DNA of 64,000 nt from an uncultured Granulosicoccus sp. (GCA_947499955.1 CANMQI010000010.1:62001-126000); one strand, 5' to 3'. Shown: positions 10,211 to 18,840, counted from the first letter of the stretch. Notes: generated by a model not told the origin, from the letters alone. Numbers and translations: made by a program.

Positions 10211-11490
10211 CAAACACTACAACAACGGCACCACTACCGATGTTTGATGAACTCGATACACTCACCCCCGACGAGCGAGAAACCCGGCTTTTCCAGGGTT
10301 TTGGCGCGCGCCTGGATGAGGCCGCCCGCACCTGTGCGGGTCTGGCACGTCACCTCGAAGGACATTCGCTACTGGCCGTGAACGACAGGACGGCACTGCA
10401 GCAATTGCCGATACTGCGCAAGCAGACACTGATGCAGGCCCAGCAACAGACACCGCCATTCGGTGATTTCGTCAATCTTGCGGCACTGGAAGGCCAACGG
10501 GTCTTCATGTCACCGGGCCCTGTCTGGGAGCCGCAGCTACCGGGTAGCGATCCCTGGCAGGCTGCTCGTGCCCTGCATGCGGCCGGTATTCGGCGAGGTG
10601 ATCGAATTCACAATGCGTTTTCCTATCATCTGACACCCGGTGGCTTCATTCTCGATGAGGGCGCCAGAGCACTGGGTGGTATCGTGTTTCCGGCAGGCGT
10701 TGGTGGTACACAAGCTCAGGTACAGGCGATCCGGCAATTTGCGGCTCAGGTGTATGTCGGCACGCCCGATTATCTGCAGACCCTGCTGGATCAGGCGGCC
10801 AGTGATACTCAGCCGCTGTCATCGCTACACCGCGCCCTGGTATCCGGAGGTGCTCTGTTTCCAGCGATGCGTGAGCGCTATGCCGAGCAGGGTATTCATG
10901 TGCAGCAATGCTATGCCACGGCGGATCTGGGCGTCATCGCTTACGAGACAGCCACGGATGGACAAGTGCATCCGGGCATGCTGGTCAACGAGAATCTGAT
11001 CGTCGAGATTGTCGTGCCCGGCACCTCGACCCCGGTAGCGGCAGGCGAGGTCGGTGAGGTGGTTGTTACAAGGTTGTCCCCGGTTTATCCATTGCTGCGA
11101 TTCGCCACCGGTGACCTGTCGGCCCAGCTGCCGGAGACCAGCCCCTGTGGTCGCACGCAGATGCGGCTGCGTGGCTGGATGGGGCGGGCGGATCAGCGGG
11201 CCAAGGTCAGAGGCATGTTCGTTGACCCGCTGCAACTGCAGACACTGCCCGAGGTACACCCGGAAGTGGCGCGCTGGCGTCTGACAGTGACACGCGAGCA
11301 GGATCGCGATGTCATGAGCCTGGCGGTGACATTGAAGGAGCCGGATGCGGGTGAGGGCGCTCCGGATACACAGGCTCTGGCAGAAACACTCAAGCGACTG
11401 ACCAACCTGAGCGGAGACGCCTGCATTGTGCAATCCTTGCCGGATGATGGCCTGGTGGTCGAGGACAAGCGAGATTACGAGCAGGGATAA
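10198..11490 (+). CDS. PaaK-like AMP-dependent acid-CoA ligase family protein
   Basis: A 430-residue member of the phenylacetate-CoA ligase branch of adenylate-forming enzymes. Family features are 'HAAGIRRGDRIHNAFSYHLTPGGF', 'ARALGGIVFPAGVGGTQAQ', 'CYATADLGVIAYE' and 'LLRFATGDLSA'. The canonical Ser/Thr/Gly-rich phosphate loop of PaaK is not seen; its place is taken by 'RVFMSPGPVWEPQ', a form I recall from the subfamily that accompanies Liv-type operons. Activity is therefore plausible but not shown. The start overlaps the LivF-like gene and the stop overlaps the thioesterase ATG, so it belongs to the transport operon and may be a second activating enzyme. Confidence 0.8.
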   Translation: MAGLTNTTTTAPLPMFDELDTLTPDERETRLFQGFGARLDEAARTCAGLARHLEGHSLLAVNDRTALQQLPILRKQTLMQAQQQTPPFGDFVNLAALEGQRVFMSPGPVWEPQLPGSDPWQAARALHAAGIRRGDRIHNAFSYHLTPGGFILDEGARALGGIVFPAGVGGTQAQVQAIRQFAAQVYVGTPDYLQTLLDQAASDTQPLSSLHRALVSGGALFPAMRERYAEQGIHVQQCYATADLGVIAYETATDGQVHPGMLVNENLIVEIVVPGTSTPVAAGEVGEVVVTRLSPVYPLLRFATGDLSAQLPETSPCGRTQMRLRGWMGRADQRAKVRGMFVDPLQLQTLPEVHPEVARWRLTVTREQDRDVMSLAVTLKEPDAGEGAPDTQALAETLKRLTNLSGDACIVQSLPDDGLVVEDKRDYEQG

Positions 11491-11927
11491 TGAGTCACTC
11501 AACGATTCGAGCGGGTGTTCTGGACATTGACCGGGACAGAACCCCGCCCTCATTGCGCACGATTGCCATGCCGGCAGATACCAATCCGAATGGTGACATC
11601 TTCGGCGGCTGGATCTTGTCGCAGATGGATCTGGCCGGAGGTACCTATGCCTTGTACGTGGCACAGGGGCGTGTGGCCACGGTGGCAGTCACCGGCATGA
11701 AGTTCTACAAACCCGTCAATGTGGGTGATGAGGTCAGTTGCTACTGCGCCACGCACGCCATTGGGCGAACCTCGGTGACCGTCAATGTCGAGACCTGGGT
11801 GCGGCGTCGTCAGATGGCCGTCGAGGAGCAGGTTACCGAAGGCTTGTTCACGTTCGTGGCCATCGATGCCCAGGGGCAGCCACGCCCGATCAATGAGCCG
11901 ACTGCCGATTTCGCCGCCGGTCGGTAG
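11490..11927 (+). CDS. Acyl-CoA thioesterase, YciA-like hotdog fold
   Basis: A 145-residue hotdog-fold protein that should hydrolyse acyl-CoA to free acid and CoA. The YciA/ACOT signature is clear: 'PADTNPNGDIFGGWILSQMDLAGG' (read as two adjacent blocks; Asn/Asp catalytic region near residues 28-45), then 'KFYKPVNVGDEVSCY' and 'VNVETWVRR'. Its ATG overlaps the previous stop (TAATG). Together with two ligases and an importer it suggests control of the acyl-CoA pool formed from the imported substrate. It is the last gene of the block. Confidence 0.9.
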   Translation: MSHSTIRAGVLDIDRDRTPPSLRTIAMPADTNPNGDIFGGWILSQMDLAGGTYALYVAQGRVATVAVTGMKFYKPVNVGDEVSCYCATHAIGRTSVTVNVETWVRRRQMAVEEQVTEGLFTFVAIDAQGQPRPINEPTADFAAGR

Positions 11928-12114
11928 TATCCTTGTCAGGCAGGCGGATCGATCGGGTCCAGGCCAGCAGACATGATCCGTCCCCAGTGCAAGAGATCCA
12001 CTTGATGAACAGCGACAAGCTACGTTGTGAGCCCGACAAGGCACCTTTGCCGTCTCATGGGACGGATGTGCAGGCCTGTCTGTCGACGTCGTCTGTGCTC
12101 GCCGAGATCTGCAC

Positions 12115-12684
12115 GTGAGCAACTCAGGGTCTTCCCATCTGACGGCTATCGTGGATGCGCTGTCAACGCGGGCATTGCCGCCGGTGCATAGCTGGCAGCC
12201 CGAGGTCACGCGTGATATCGATATGCGTATCGCGCGTAACGGCGACTGGTTCTACGAAGGGTCACGCATTGATCGCTCGCGCATGGTCAAGCTGTTTTCC
12301 ACCGTATTGCGCAAGGATGGTGATGAGCTCTATCTGGTGACGCCGCAGGAACGACTGCGCATCGAGGTGGAAGATGCCCCGTTCACCGCCGTGTTACTGG
12401 AGCGAGGTCTGCAGGATGACGTAGCGGCACTGGTTTTCACGACCAACCTGGGCGAGCGTGTGGTGGCCGATGAACAGCATCCGATTCAGGTGCATTATCG
12501 GCACCCCGATGCCGAGCCGGCACCCTATGTTCTGGTTCGAGATCGACTACAGGCCTTGATCAGTCGAGCTGTTTTCCTGGAACTGGCCGAGTTGGCCGAA
12601 GAGCGGGATGGTCGTCTGGGCGTCATGTCCTGCGGTTGTTTCATGCCACTGGATGCTCCGGACAATGGCGATTCACATGACTGA
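12115..12684 (+). CDS. DUF1285 domain-containing protein
   Basis: A 189-residue protein matching the DUF1285 family, with 'MRIARNGDWFYEGSRIDRSRMVKLFSTVLR' visible as consecutive short blocks near residues 37-66 and 'LYLVTPQERLRIEVEDAPF' after it. The family is widespread in proteobacteria and has no assigned function. A GTG start at 12115 fits the family N-terminus. Its last 8 bases overlap the ccmA start, so it sits at the head of the cytochrome c maturation operon; whether that linkage is functional is unknown. Confidence 0.82.
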   Translation: MSNSGSSHLTAIVDALSTRALPPVHSWQPEVTRDIDMRIARNGDWFYEGSRIDRSRMVKLFSTVLRKDGDELYLVTPQERLRIEVEDAPFTAVLLERGLQDDVAALVFTTNLGERVVADEQHPIQVHYRHPDAEPAPYVLVRDRLQALISRAVFLELAELAEERDGRLGVMSCGCFMPLDAPDNGDSHD

Positions 12685-13333
12685 GCAGCCGGTTCTGCTC
12701 AGCGCTACCGGGATGAGCATCTGGCGTGGTGAGCATCTGCTGGTCGATGAGCTGGATGTGTGCGTGCGCGCTGGCAGCATCGTGCAGATCCAGGGCAGCA
12801 ATGGTAGTGGCAAGACCACCTTGCTCAGAGCCTTGATCGGCCTTGCCGAATTCGATGAGGGCGAGATCTTCTGGCGGGGTGAGCCGGTACGCCGAGCGCA
12901 GGATGAATTACACGCCAGCCTGATCTACCTGGGTCACAAGGCGGGTATCACGGCGGGGCTGACACCCCTGGAAAACCTGCTCTCGTTGTGTCCTGAGCTG
13001 ACTTCGGGGGAAAGGGGAGAATCATCGGCGCGATTGCTGGTTCAGCAGGTGCTGGATGAGCTCGGTATCGGGGAACGCATCGATCTGCCCAGTGCCGCGC
13101 TGTCGGCCGGCCAGCAGCGTCGGGTATCGTTGGCGCGCCTGCGGCTGCAGTCAGCTACCCTGTGGGTGCTGGATGAACCGCTGACATCGCTGGATGCCGA
13201 TGGTTATGGCTGGGTTCAGGCCGAAATCCAGCGCCATGTGGGTGAGGGCGGTGCCGTGATGTTCACCACTCATCAGTCTCTCTCCTTTGACCCTCTTCCG
13301 GTGCAGACCCTACAGCTGGCCGGTGATCAGTAG
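12677..13333 (+). CDS. ccmA: Heme exporter ATPase CcmA
   Basis: ABC ATPase (218 residues) of the CcmABCD complex, which releases holo-CcmE from CcmC during System I cytochrome c maturation. It has Walker A 'GSNGSGKTTLLRALIG', the signature 'LSAGQQRRVSLARL', Walker B 'LWVLDEPLTSLD' and the H-loop 'VMFTTHQ'. The ATG at 12677 gives a normal CcmA N-terminus and overlaps the DUF1285 gene by 8 bases. ccmB follows after 14 bases. Confidence 0.93.
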   Translation: MTEQPVLLSATGMSIWRGEHLLVDELDVCVRAGSIVQIQGSNGSGKTTLLRALIGLAEFDEGEIFWRGEPVRRAQDELHASLIYLGHKAGITAGLTPLENLLSLCPELTSGERGESSARLLVQQVLDELGIGERIDLPSAALSAGQQRRVSLARLRLQSATLWVLDEPLTSLDADGYGWVQAEIQRHVGEGGAVMFTTHQSLSFDPLPVQTLQLAGDQ

Positions 13334-13347
13334 CAGAATCGAAGCCA

Positions 13348-14061
13348 GTGACAGCGCAACCCAGTAACCGGGCCTCAGTCGGCATTGCCACCATTTTCCT
13401 GCGTGTGTTCAGGCGCGACATGAAACTGGCCATTCGCTCGGCAGGGCAATGGCTCAATCCTCTGTTGTTTTTCGTCATCGTGGTGACCCTGTTCCCGCTG
13501 GGAATTGGTCCGGGTCCCAACATGCTGGCAACCATTGCCCCCGGCGTGCTGTGGGTCAGCGCTCTGTTGGCCATGATGCTGTCGCTGGATGCCCTGTTTG
13601 CCAATGATTTTCGGGATGGCACGCTGGAACAGATGGTTCTCAGCGGCCACCCCCTGACGGTCATGGTCATGGGCAAGGTGATGGCTCACTGGGTAACCAG
13701 TGGCTTGCCACTGGTCCTGCTGTCACCCCTGCTGGGATTGATGATGCAGCTGCCAGAAGGTGCCTATGGGATATTGATCGTCAGTTTGCTGCTTGGAACG
13801 CTGAGCCTGAGCTTCATCGGCGCGATCGGTGCTGCACTCATTGTCAGCCTGAACCAGGGCGGCGTCCTGTTGTCTCTACTGGTGCTGCCTCTGACCGTAC
13901 CCGTGCTGATCTTCGGCAGTGGTGCGGTGGCGGGAGCAGGCATGGGTCTTGAAACCTCGGCGCATCTGTCTCTGTTGTTCGCCATCGTCTTTCTGTCGGT
14001 TTCACTGGCGCCGCTGGCCATCGCCGGCGCGCTGCGAGTGGGCGTGGCTGCAGGGCGTTGA
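13348..14061 (+). CDS. ccmB: Heme exporter permease CcmB
   Basis: Membrane partner of CcmA, 237 residues with six hydrophobic segments. CcmB features are 'FRRDMKLAIRS' at the start, 'GVLWVSALLAMMLSLDALFANDFRDGTLEQM' split over TM2 and its loop, and 'LPLTVPVLIFGSGAV' near the end. A GTG start at 13348 is used; it is the first in-frame start compatible with family length (about 220). It acts in the CcmABCD complex in the inner membrane. The next gene, ccmC, is unusually far away (156 bases) and the gap carries a large inverted repeat. Confidence 0.93.
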   Translation: MTAQPSNRASVGIATIFLRVFRRDMKLAIRSAGQWLNPLLFFVIVVTLFPLGIGPGPNMLATIAPGVLWVSALLAMMLSLDALFANDFRDGTLEQMVLSGHPLTVMVMGKVMAHWVTSGLPLVLLSPLLGLMMQLPEGAYGILIVSLLLGTLSLSFIGAIGAALIVSLNQGGVLLSLLVLPLTVPVLIFGSGAVAGAGMGLETSAHLSLLFAIVFLSVSLAPLAIAGALRVGVAAGR

Positions 14062-14077
14062 CAACTTGACGCCTGAC

Positions 14078-14137
14078 CCTGCGGAAGCGATACCGCTGTC
14101 ATTGTCTTGACCAGGGTCAAGCTATCGTTTCCGCAGG
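14078..14137. repeat. Nested inverted repeat between ccmB and ccmC
   Basis: The outer arms are 14078-14092 (CCTGCGGAAGCGATA) and 14123-14137 (TATCGTTTCCGCAGG), complementary over 15 bases with one G:T-type mismatch. Nested inside is CTTGAC-CAGG-GTCAAG (14106-14121). No T-run follows, so a simple terminator is unlikely. In RNA it would form a strong two-tier hairpin between the ATPase/permease pair and the rest of the operon. A mobile or REP-like origin is also possible. Confidence 0.7.
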
Positions 14138-14217
14138 TTGCTTTGCAAGGTCCGAATGCCGCCTCCACTCGTATTTCCAGCTAAACTAGGCTCGTTGGAC
14201 TACAGGAAAAAAACAGA

Positions 14218-14961
14218 TTGTTTCAGTGGATTCACCGATTTGGCTCAGCGCCATTCATGTATCGTCTGGCAGGGCGATTAGCCCCCTGGTTCGGCGGCTT
14301 GTGCCTGTTGAGTCTGGCCGTTGGTCTGTACCTGGGATTGGTCGTCGCGCCGGCTGATTACGAGCAGGGAGACAGCTATCGAATCATCTACATTCATGTG
14401 CCGGCCGCCTGGATGTCCATGTTCACCTATGTGGTCATGGCGACATCCAGTGCCATTTTCCTGATCTGGCGTCTGAAGATTGCCGATGTGGTGGCCGAAG
14501 CCTCCGCCCCCATCGGTGCGGCCTTCACGGCAGTGGCATTGCTGACCGGTTCCTTCTGGGGCAAACCCATGTGGGGAACCTGGTGGATCTGGGATGCACG
14601 GCTGACCTCCGAACTGCTGCTGCTGTTCCTGTATCTGGGTTACATGGCGCTGCGCGGGGCTCTTGATACACCGCAAGGTTCGGCAAGGGCTGCCGCCATA
14701 CTGGCGGTTGTCGGTGTCGTCAACATACCCATCATTCACTTCAGTGTGGAGTGGTGGAACACCCTGCACCAACCGGCCACCATCACCAAACTGGGCAAGC
14801 CCTCCATGCATATCAGCATGCTGCGCCCCTTGTTGTTGATGGCACTGGCTTTCCAGCTGCTGTATTTCCACAATCTGATGGTTCGGATGAGGACGCTGAT
14901 ACTGTCGCGGGAGAGCCGTGCCAGCTGGGTCGCCGAACTAAATGTGGAGACGGGGAACTAA
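14218..14961 (+). CDS. ccmC: Heme handling protein CcmC
   Basis: A 247-residue inner-membrane protein that loads heme onto CcmE. The tryptophan-rich periplasmic WWD signature is present ('WGTWWIWDARLTSELLLLF'), as is the conserved His in 'IYIHVPAAWMSM' after 'APADYEQGDSYRI'. I use the TTG at 14218 because the residues it adds (MFQWIHRFGSAPF) align with the CcmC N-terminus; a weak AGGA lies upstream. The next in-frame ATG is at 14257. ccmD begins one base after the stop. Confidence 0.94.
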   Translation: MFQWIHRFGSAPFMYRLAGRLAPWFGGLCLLSLAVGLYLGLVVAPADYEQGDSYRIIYIHVPAAWMSMFTYVVMATSSAIFLIWRLKIADVVAEASAPIGAAFTAVALLTGSFWGKPMWGTWWIWDARLTSELLLLFLYLGYMALRGALDTPQGSARAAAILAVVGVVNIPIIHFSVEWWNTLHQPATITKLGKPSMHISMLRPLLLMALAFQLLYFHNLMVRMRTLILSRESRASWVAELNVETGN

Positions 14962-14962
14962 G

Positions 14963-15127
14963 ATGCTCGAATTCCTTGACATGGGCGGCTACGCATTCTA
15001 CGTGTGGACCTCCTATTCATTTGCCCTGATCCTGCTGGGAGGCGTGGTGCTCTGGTCGGCACTGCAATCTCGCAAGGTGCGCGTCAGTACCATTCGGCGG
15101 GCTCAACAACGGAAACGCAAATCATGA
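14963..15127 (+). CDS. ccmD: Heme exporter protein CcmD
   Basis: A small protein of 54 residues with a single membrane helix (YSFALILLGGVVLWSAL) and a highly basic C-terminus (RRAQQRKRKS), the standard CcmD layout. The N-terminal 'FLDMGGYAFYVWTSY' is the family signature. CcmD stabilises the CcmC-CcmE-heme intermediate. The start one base after the ccmC stop and the ATGA overlap with ccmE mark tight coupling. Confidence 0.92.
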   Translation: MLEFLDMGGYAFYVWTSYSFALILLGGVVLWSALQSRKVRVSTIRRAQQRKRKS

Positions 15128-15600
15128 CTCCCAAACGCAAGCAACGCCTGATTCTGGTAAGCGTGATGCTGTGTGGCGTGGCCGCAGCTGCCGCATTCGG
15201 TGTCAATGCCTTTCGGGAGAACATCATGCTGTTCCATTCGCCGTCGGACGTCGCGGCAGGCGCCGTCAAGCCCGGCAAGCCGTTTCGGGTCGGTGGCATG
15301 GTGGTGGACGGCAGTGTAGAGCGCCACCAGGAGAGTCTGGATGTGCATTTCGAACTGACCGATTACGACAAGACCATCCCGGTCACCTTCTCAGGCATCT
15401 TGCCGGATCTGTTCCGGGAAGGGCAGGGCATCGTCGCAATGGGGGCCATCGACGCAGCTGGCACCTTCGAAGCGACCGAAGTACTGGCAAAACACGATGA
15501 AAACTACATGCCTCCGGAAGTTGCCGATGCGCTGGAGCGGGCTGGAAAGATGCCTGAAACAGCTGCCACTTATGACAGCAAGACGGTAGTCGAGCCATGA
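15124..15600 (+). CDS. ccmE: Cytochrome c-type biogenesis heme chaperone CcmE
   Basis: Periplasmic heme chaperone of 158 residues anchored by an N-terminal helix (about residues 9-28). The covalent heme-binding His is H124 in 'VLAKHDENYMPPEV', with the following Tyr at the expected ligand position. The OB-fold is recognisable from 'RVGGMVVDGSV', 'ELTDYDKTIPVTFSGILPDLFREGQG'-type blocks. The start at 15124 overlaps ccmD (ATGA); earlier in-frame codons lie inside ccmD. It passes heme from CcmC to CcmF. Confidence 0.95.
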   Translation: MTPKRKQRLILVSVMLCGVAAAAAFGVNAFRENIMLFHSPSDVAAGAVKPGKPFRVGGMVVDGSVERHQESLDVHFELTDYDKTIPVTFSGILPDLFREGQGIVAMGAIDAAGTFEATEVLAKHDENYMPPEVADALERAGKMPETAATYDSKTVVEP

Positions 15601-17654
15601 TCCCCGAGCTCGGGCAATTCGCCCTGATACTGGCGCTGTGTACGGCCGTGGTCATGGCGGTGATACCGCTGATCGGCAGTTTCACCGGTCGCTCCGGCTG
15701 GATGGACATGGCCCGACCAGCGGCCGCTGCGCAGATGTTCTTCGCCTTTCTGGCCTACGCCTGTCTGACCTGGAGTTTCATCTCGCACGATTTCAGCGTG
15801 CTTTACGTAGCCAATACCAGCAATCTATCCCTGCCACTGATATACCGCATATCCGGTGTCTGGGGCGGTCATGAAGGCTCCATTCTGTTCTGGTGCTTCA
15901 TTCTGGCTGTCTGGACTGGCGCCGTTGCCGTATTCAGTCGCTCTCTGCCGCAGGTTCTGCTGGCTCGGGTACTGTCGGTCCTGGGGCTGATCAGTATCGG
16001 TTTTCTGCTGTTCGTACTGCTGACTTCCAACCCTTTCGAGCGCATCTTTCCCGTGCCGCTGGATGGTGCTTCGCTGAATCCTCTGCTACAGGATCCGGGC
16101 ATGGCGATACATCCACCCATGCTGTACATGGGGTATGTCGGCTTTTCGGTGGCCTTCGCCTTCGCCATCGCCGCCCTGGTGGGTGGCCAGCTGGATGCCG
16201 CGACGCTGCGCTGGATGCGACCCTGGACCAATGTGGCCTGGCTCTTTCTGACAATCGGCATTTCACTGGGCAGCTACTGGGCGTATTACGAGCTTGGCTG
16301 GGGTGGCTGGTGGTTCTGGGATCCGGTGGAAAATGCCTCCTTCATGCCGTGGCTGGTGGGTACGGCGCTGATACATTCGCTGGCGGCCTCGGAAAAACGC
16401 GGGGTGTTCAAGGCCTGGACCGTCTTGCTGGCCGTACTGGCATTCTCCCTGAGTCTGCTGGGCACCTTTCTGGTCCGTTCGGGGGTGCTGACGTCGGTGC
16501 ATTCCTTCGCCGCCGATCCGACTCGTGGCCTGTTCATCCTGCTGTTCCTGGGGGTGGTCGTCGGCGGTTCGCTGCTGCTATACGCCGTACGTGCCAACAA
16601 GCTGGTATCGACGGCCAGTTACGAGCTGGTATCGCGGGAAAGCGGTTTGCTGATCAACAACATCCTGTTGGTCGTGGCCAGCGCTGCGGTGCTGCTCGGC
16701 ACGCTGTACCCCCTGTTCGTGGATGCGCTGGGACTGGGCAAGATGTCGGTGGGTGAACAGTACTTCAATGCCGTCTTCGTACCGCTGATGCTGCCCATTC
16801 TGTTGCTTGTCGGTGTCGGTGCCATGCTCAACTGGAAGCGCGACCGTCTGGCGGGGCGCTCCACCATGCTCGTGATACTGGCGGTTGCCAGCGTCGTGCT
16901 GGCAGCATTGGTGGCAACGCAGCTTCTGGAATTCCGTCTCAGCGCCGTGGCCACTCTGGCACTGGCTATCTGGGTAACGGTCACGACGCTGTATGGCATT
17001 TTCTATCGTGTCAGGAACAAGCGCAAACGTCTGTCCGCGGTCATGCATACGCCGGCGGCGTTCTGGGGCATGAGCGTGGCTCACCTGGGGCTGGCCGTCT
17101 TCACCGTCGGCGTTGCCCTGACGTCCATCTACACTGAGGAGCAGACAGTGCGCATGGAGATCAACGATACGCACACCATGGGTGGCTACACCTTCACCTT
17201 TGCTTCCATGGAAGAGGTCCGCGGGCCCAATTACAGTGCGGCCGAGGCCAGTTTTCAGGTTGAGCGAGAGGGTCGGGACGTGGGTGTCATCCGATCGCAG
17301 AAGCGCGTCTACGATGTGCGCCGCGATGGCATGACCGAAGCGGGTATCGATGGCAACCTGGCGCGTGATCTGTTCATCGCCATGGGCGAGCCGCTGGATG
17401 CCAGCAACAAGGTCTGGAGTGTTCGCATTCAGACCAAGCCATTCATCCGCTGGATCTGGCTGGGCACGATCTTCATGGCGGTGGGTGGACTGCTCGCGGC
17501 ACTTGATCGACGTTATCGCAGTGTGAGCATCAAGCAGAAGGCTGGCGTTCGTGAGAAGGCCGCAGGCAAGCGGGATCTGGCCTCAGGGCAGGCAATGGCA
17601 TCCGTGGCAACGGCGACGAGCGGCAATACGCGACCCGGTGGGGCTGATATCTGA
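15597..17654 (+). CDS. ccmF: Heme lyase subunit CcmF
   Basis: A large polytopic inner-membrane protein of 685 residues that, with CcmH, attaches heme to apocytochrome c. The WWD motif is 'WGGWWFWDPVENASFMPWL' near residue 235. Other CcmF landmarks are 'VWGGHEGSILFWCFIL' near 86 and 'HPPMLYMGYVGFSVAF', which holds a conserved His. The C-terminal 40 residues are polar and low-complexity (Ala/Thr/Gly) and extend past the last helix. It overlaps both neighbours by 4 and 1 bases. Confidence 0.95.
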   Translation: MIPELGQFALILALCTAVVMAVIPLIGSFTGRSGWMDMARPAAAAQMFFAFLAYACLTWSFISHDFSVLYVANTSNLSLPLIYRISGVWGGHEGSILFWCFILAVWTGAVAVFSRSLPQVLLARVLSVLGLISIGFLLFVLLTSNPFERIFPVPLDGASLNPLLQDPGMAIHPPMLYMGYVGFSVAFAFAIAALVGGQLDAATLRWMRPWTNVAWLFLTIGISLGSYWAYYELGWGGWWFWDPVENASFMPWLVGTALIHSLAASEKRGVFKAWTVLLAVLAFSLSLLGTFLVRSGVLTSVHSFAADPTRGLFILLFLGVVVGGSLLLYAVRANKLVSTASYELVSRESGLLINNILLVVASAAVLLGTLYPLFVDALGLGKMSVGEQYFNAVFVPLMLPILLLVGVGAMLNWKRDRLAGRSTMLVILAVASVVLAALVATQLLEFRLSAVATLALAIWVTVTTLYGIFYRVRNKRKRLSAVMHTPAAFWGMSVAHLGLAVFTVGVALTSIYTEEQTVRMEINDTHTMGGYTFTFASMEEVRGPNYSAAEASFQVEREGRDVGVIRSQKRVYDVRRDGMTEAGIDGNLARDLFIAMGEPLDASNKVWSVRIQTKPFIRWIWLGTIFMAVGGLLAALDRRYRSVSIKQKAGVREKAAGKRDLASGQAMASVATATSGNTRPGGADI

Positions 17655-18196
17655 TGAGCCTTGCACTCAAACTGTTGCCTCTGGTGTTGTTTCTGGCGCT
17701 GGCAGGCTTTCTGGCCAAGGGGCTGACCCTGGATCCGTCCGAACTGCCCTCACCGCTGATCGACAAGACTGCGCCGGCATTCGTGGTCGACAAACTGCCT
17801 GCCAGTGACGGGCAGTTCGACAGTCAGGAGATGGATGGCAAGGTCTGGGTCCTGAACGTCTGGGCCAGCTGGTGTGGACCCTGCGTACAGGAGCATCCAG
17901 TGCTGATCGAGCTGGCCGGGGAGCGCCCCATACCGGTTGTCGGTCTCAACTACAAGGATCAGCCGCAGGATGCCTTGCCCTGGCTGGCGCGGCTCGGCAA
18001 TCCCTTTGCCGAAGTACTGGATGATCAGCGCGGTGATGTCGGGCTCGACTTTGGCGTCTACGGCGTGCCCGAGACCTTCCTGATCGATCGTGACGGTGTG
18101 GTTCGATACAAACATGTCGGCCCGTTGGACAGAGCATCGATGCAGGAGAAGCTGTTACCGCTGATCGACCAACTGATGGCTGAGGCCAGCTCATGA
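17654..18196 (+). CDS. ccmG: Thiol:disulfide interchange protein CcmG/DsbE
   Basis: Membrane-anchored periplasmic thioredoxin of 180 residues. The N-terminal helix is residues 4-22, the active site is 'WASWCGPC' with C74 and C77, and the cis-Pro loop is 'YGVPETFLID'. CcmG keeps CcmH or the apocytochrome CXXCH cysteines reduced before heme ligation. The start overlaps the ccmF stop (TGATG) and the end overlaps ccmH by four bases. Confidence 0.95.
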   Translation: MSLALKLLPLVLFLALAGFLAKGLTLDPSELPSPLIDKTAPAFVVDKLPASDGQFDSQEMDGKVWVLNVWASWCGPCVQEHPVLIELAGERPIPVVGLNYKDQPQDALPWLARLGNPFAEVLDDQRGDVGLDFGVYGVPETFLIDRDGVVRYKHVGPLDRASMQEKLLPLIDQLMAEASS

Positions 18197-18693
18197 AGGC
18201 GTTCCGAATTTCCCTGCTGCTGAGCATGCTGTTGTGTCTGTTTGCCCCGCTGACAGTACAGGCAGCCGAAGAGACGGTGACTTTCGATACACCCGAGCAG
18301 GCAGCGCTGTTTCATGCGCTACTGCGTGAATATCGCTGTCTGAAGTGTCAGAACCAGAATCTGGCTGATTCTCACGCCTCCCTGGCCGCTGATCTGCGTC
18401 GTGAAATACGGGAGCAGATTCTGGAGGGTAAGGGCAAGGCGGATATTGATGAATATCTGGTTGCCCGTTATGGCGAATTCGTTTTCTACCGTCCCAGATT
18501 CAGCAGCAAGACGGCAATCCTGTGGCTGGGTCCGTTTGTCCTGCTACTCACTGGTCTGGGTGCTGTGTACATCATGATTCGTCGTCGTGCGGCAGGCAGG
18601 GTTCGCCAGATTGCAGCGCTGGAGGCATCAGTGGGTGATGGCAGTGACGAAGCGGCACGATTGCTACGTGCTCGTCAATTACTTGACGACTGA
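18193..18693 (+). CDS. ccmH: Cytochrome c-type biogenesis protein CcmH
   Basis: A 166-residue CcmH of the short, stand-alone type: signal peptide (residues 1-24), the redox motif 'REYRCLKCQNQNLADS' with C49 and C52, then 'LRREIREQILEGK' and 'YGEFVFYRPRF', and one C-terminal membrane helix (ILWLGPFVLLLTGLGAVYIM). It reduces or holds the apocytochrome for CcmF. The TPR-containing CcmI that usually follows, or is fused to CcmH, is not here; the next gene is a transcription regulator. CcmI may be elsewhere in the genome. Confidence 0.94.
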   Translation: MKAFRISLLLSMLLCLFAPLTVQAAEETVTFDTPEQAALFHALLREYRCLKCQNQNLADSHASLAADLRREIREQILEGKGKADIDEYLVARYGEFVFYRPRFSSKTAILWLGPFVLLLTGLGAVYIMIRRRAAGRVRQIAALEASVGDGSDEAARLLRARQLLDD

Positions 18694-18791
18694 TCGCAAG
18701 CCATTGAAAATTGTGATAACGAGACAGCAAATCTCGTTAAAGAACGTCTTCAAATGTTAAATGTTGTTCAAATCGCTTTTCTGACGCCGGT

Positions 18792-18840
18792 TTGACGTGA
18801 TATTGTACCTATGTGAAAAAGAATAATGAGTTTCTTTCAC
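18792..18840 (+). promoter_or_regulatory. Putative promoter/operator upstream of the HTH gene
   Basis: The 165-base gap between ccmH and the HTH gene turns AT-rich. It holds TTGACG (18792-18797, -35-like) and an inverted repeat GTGAAA (18813-18818) / TTTCAC (18835-18840) ending 18 bases before the ATG. No -10 at ideal spacing is evident. The repeat could be an operator, possibly autoregulatory; this is inference. Confidence 0.3.

Noticed and set aside
12004..12118. A 37-codon frame (MNSDKLRCEPDKA...) whose stop overlaps the GTG start of the DUF1285 gene
   Set aside because: The GTGA overlap suggests a coupled leader peptide, but there is no convincing Shine-Dalgarno, no family match, and the gap is short enough for chance.
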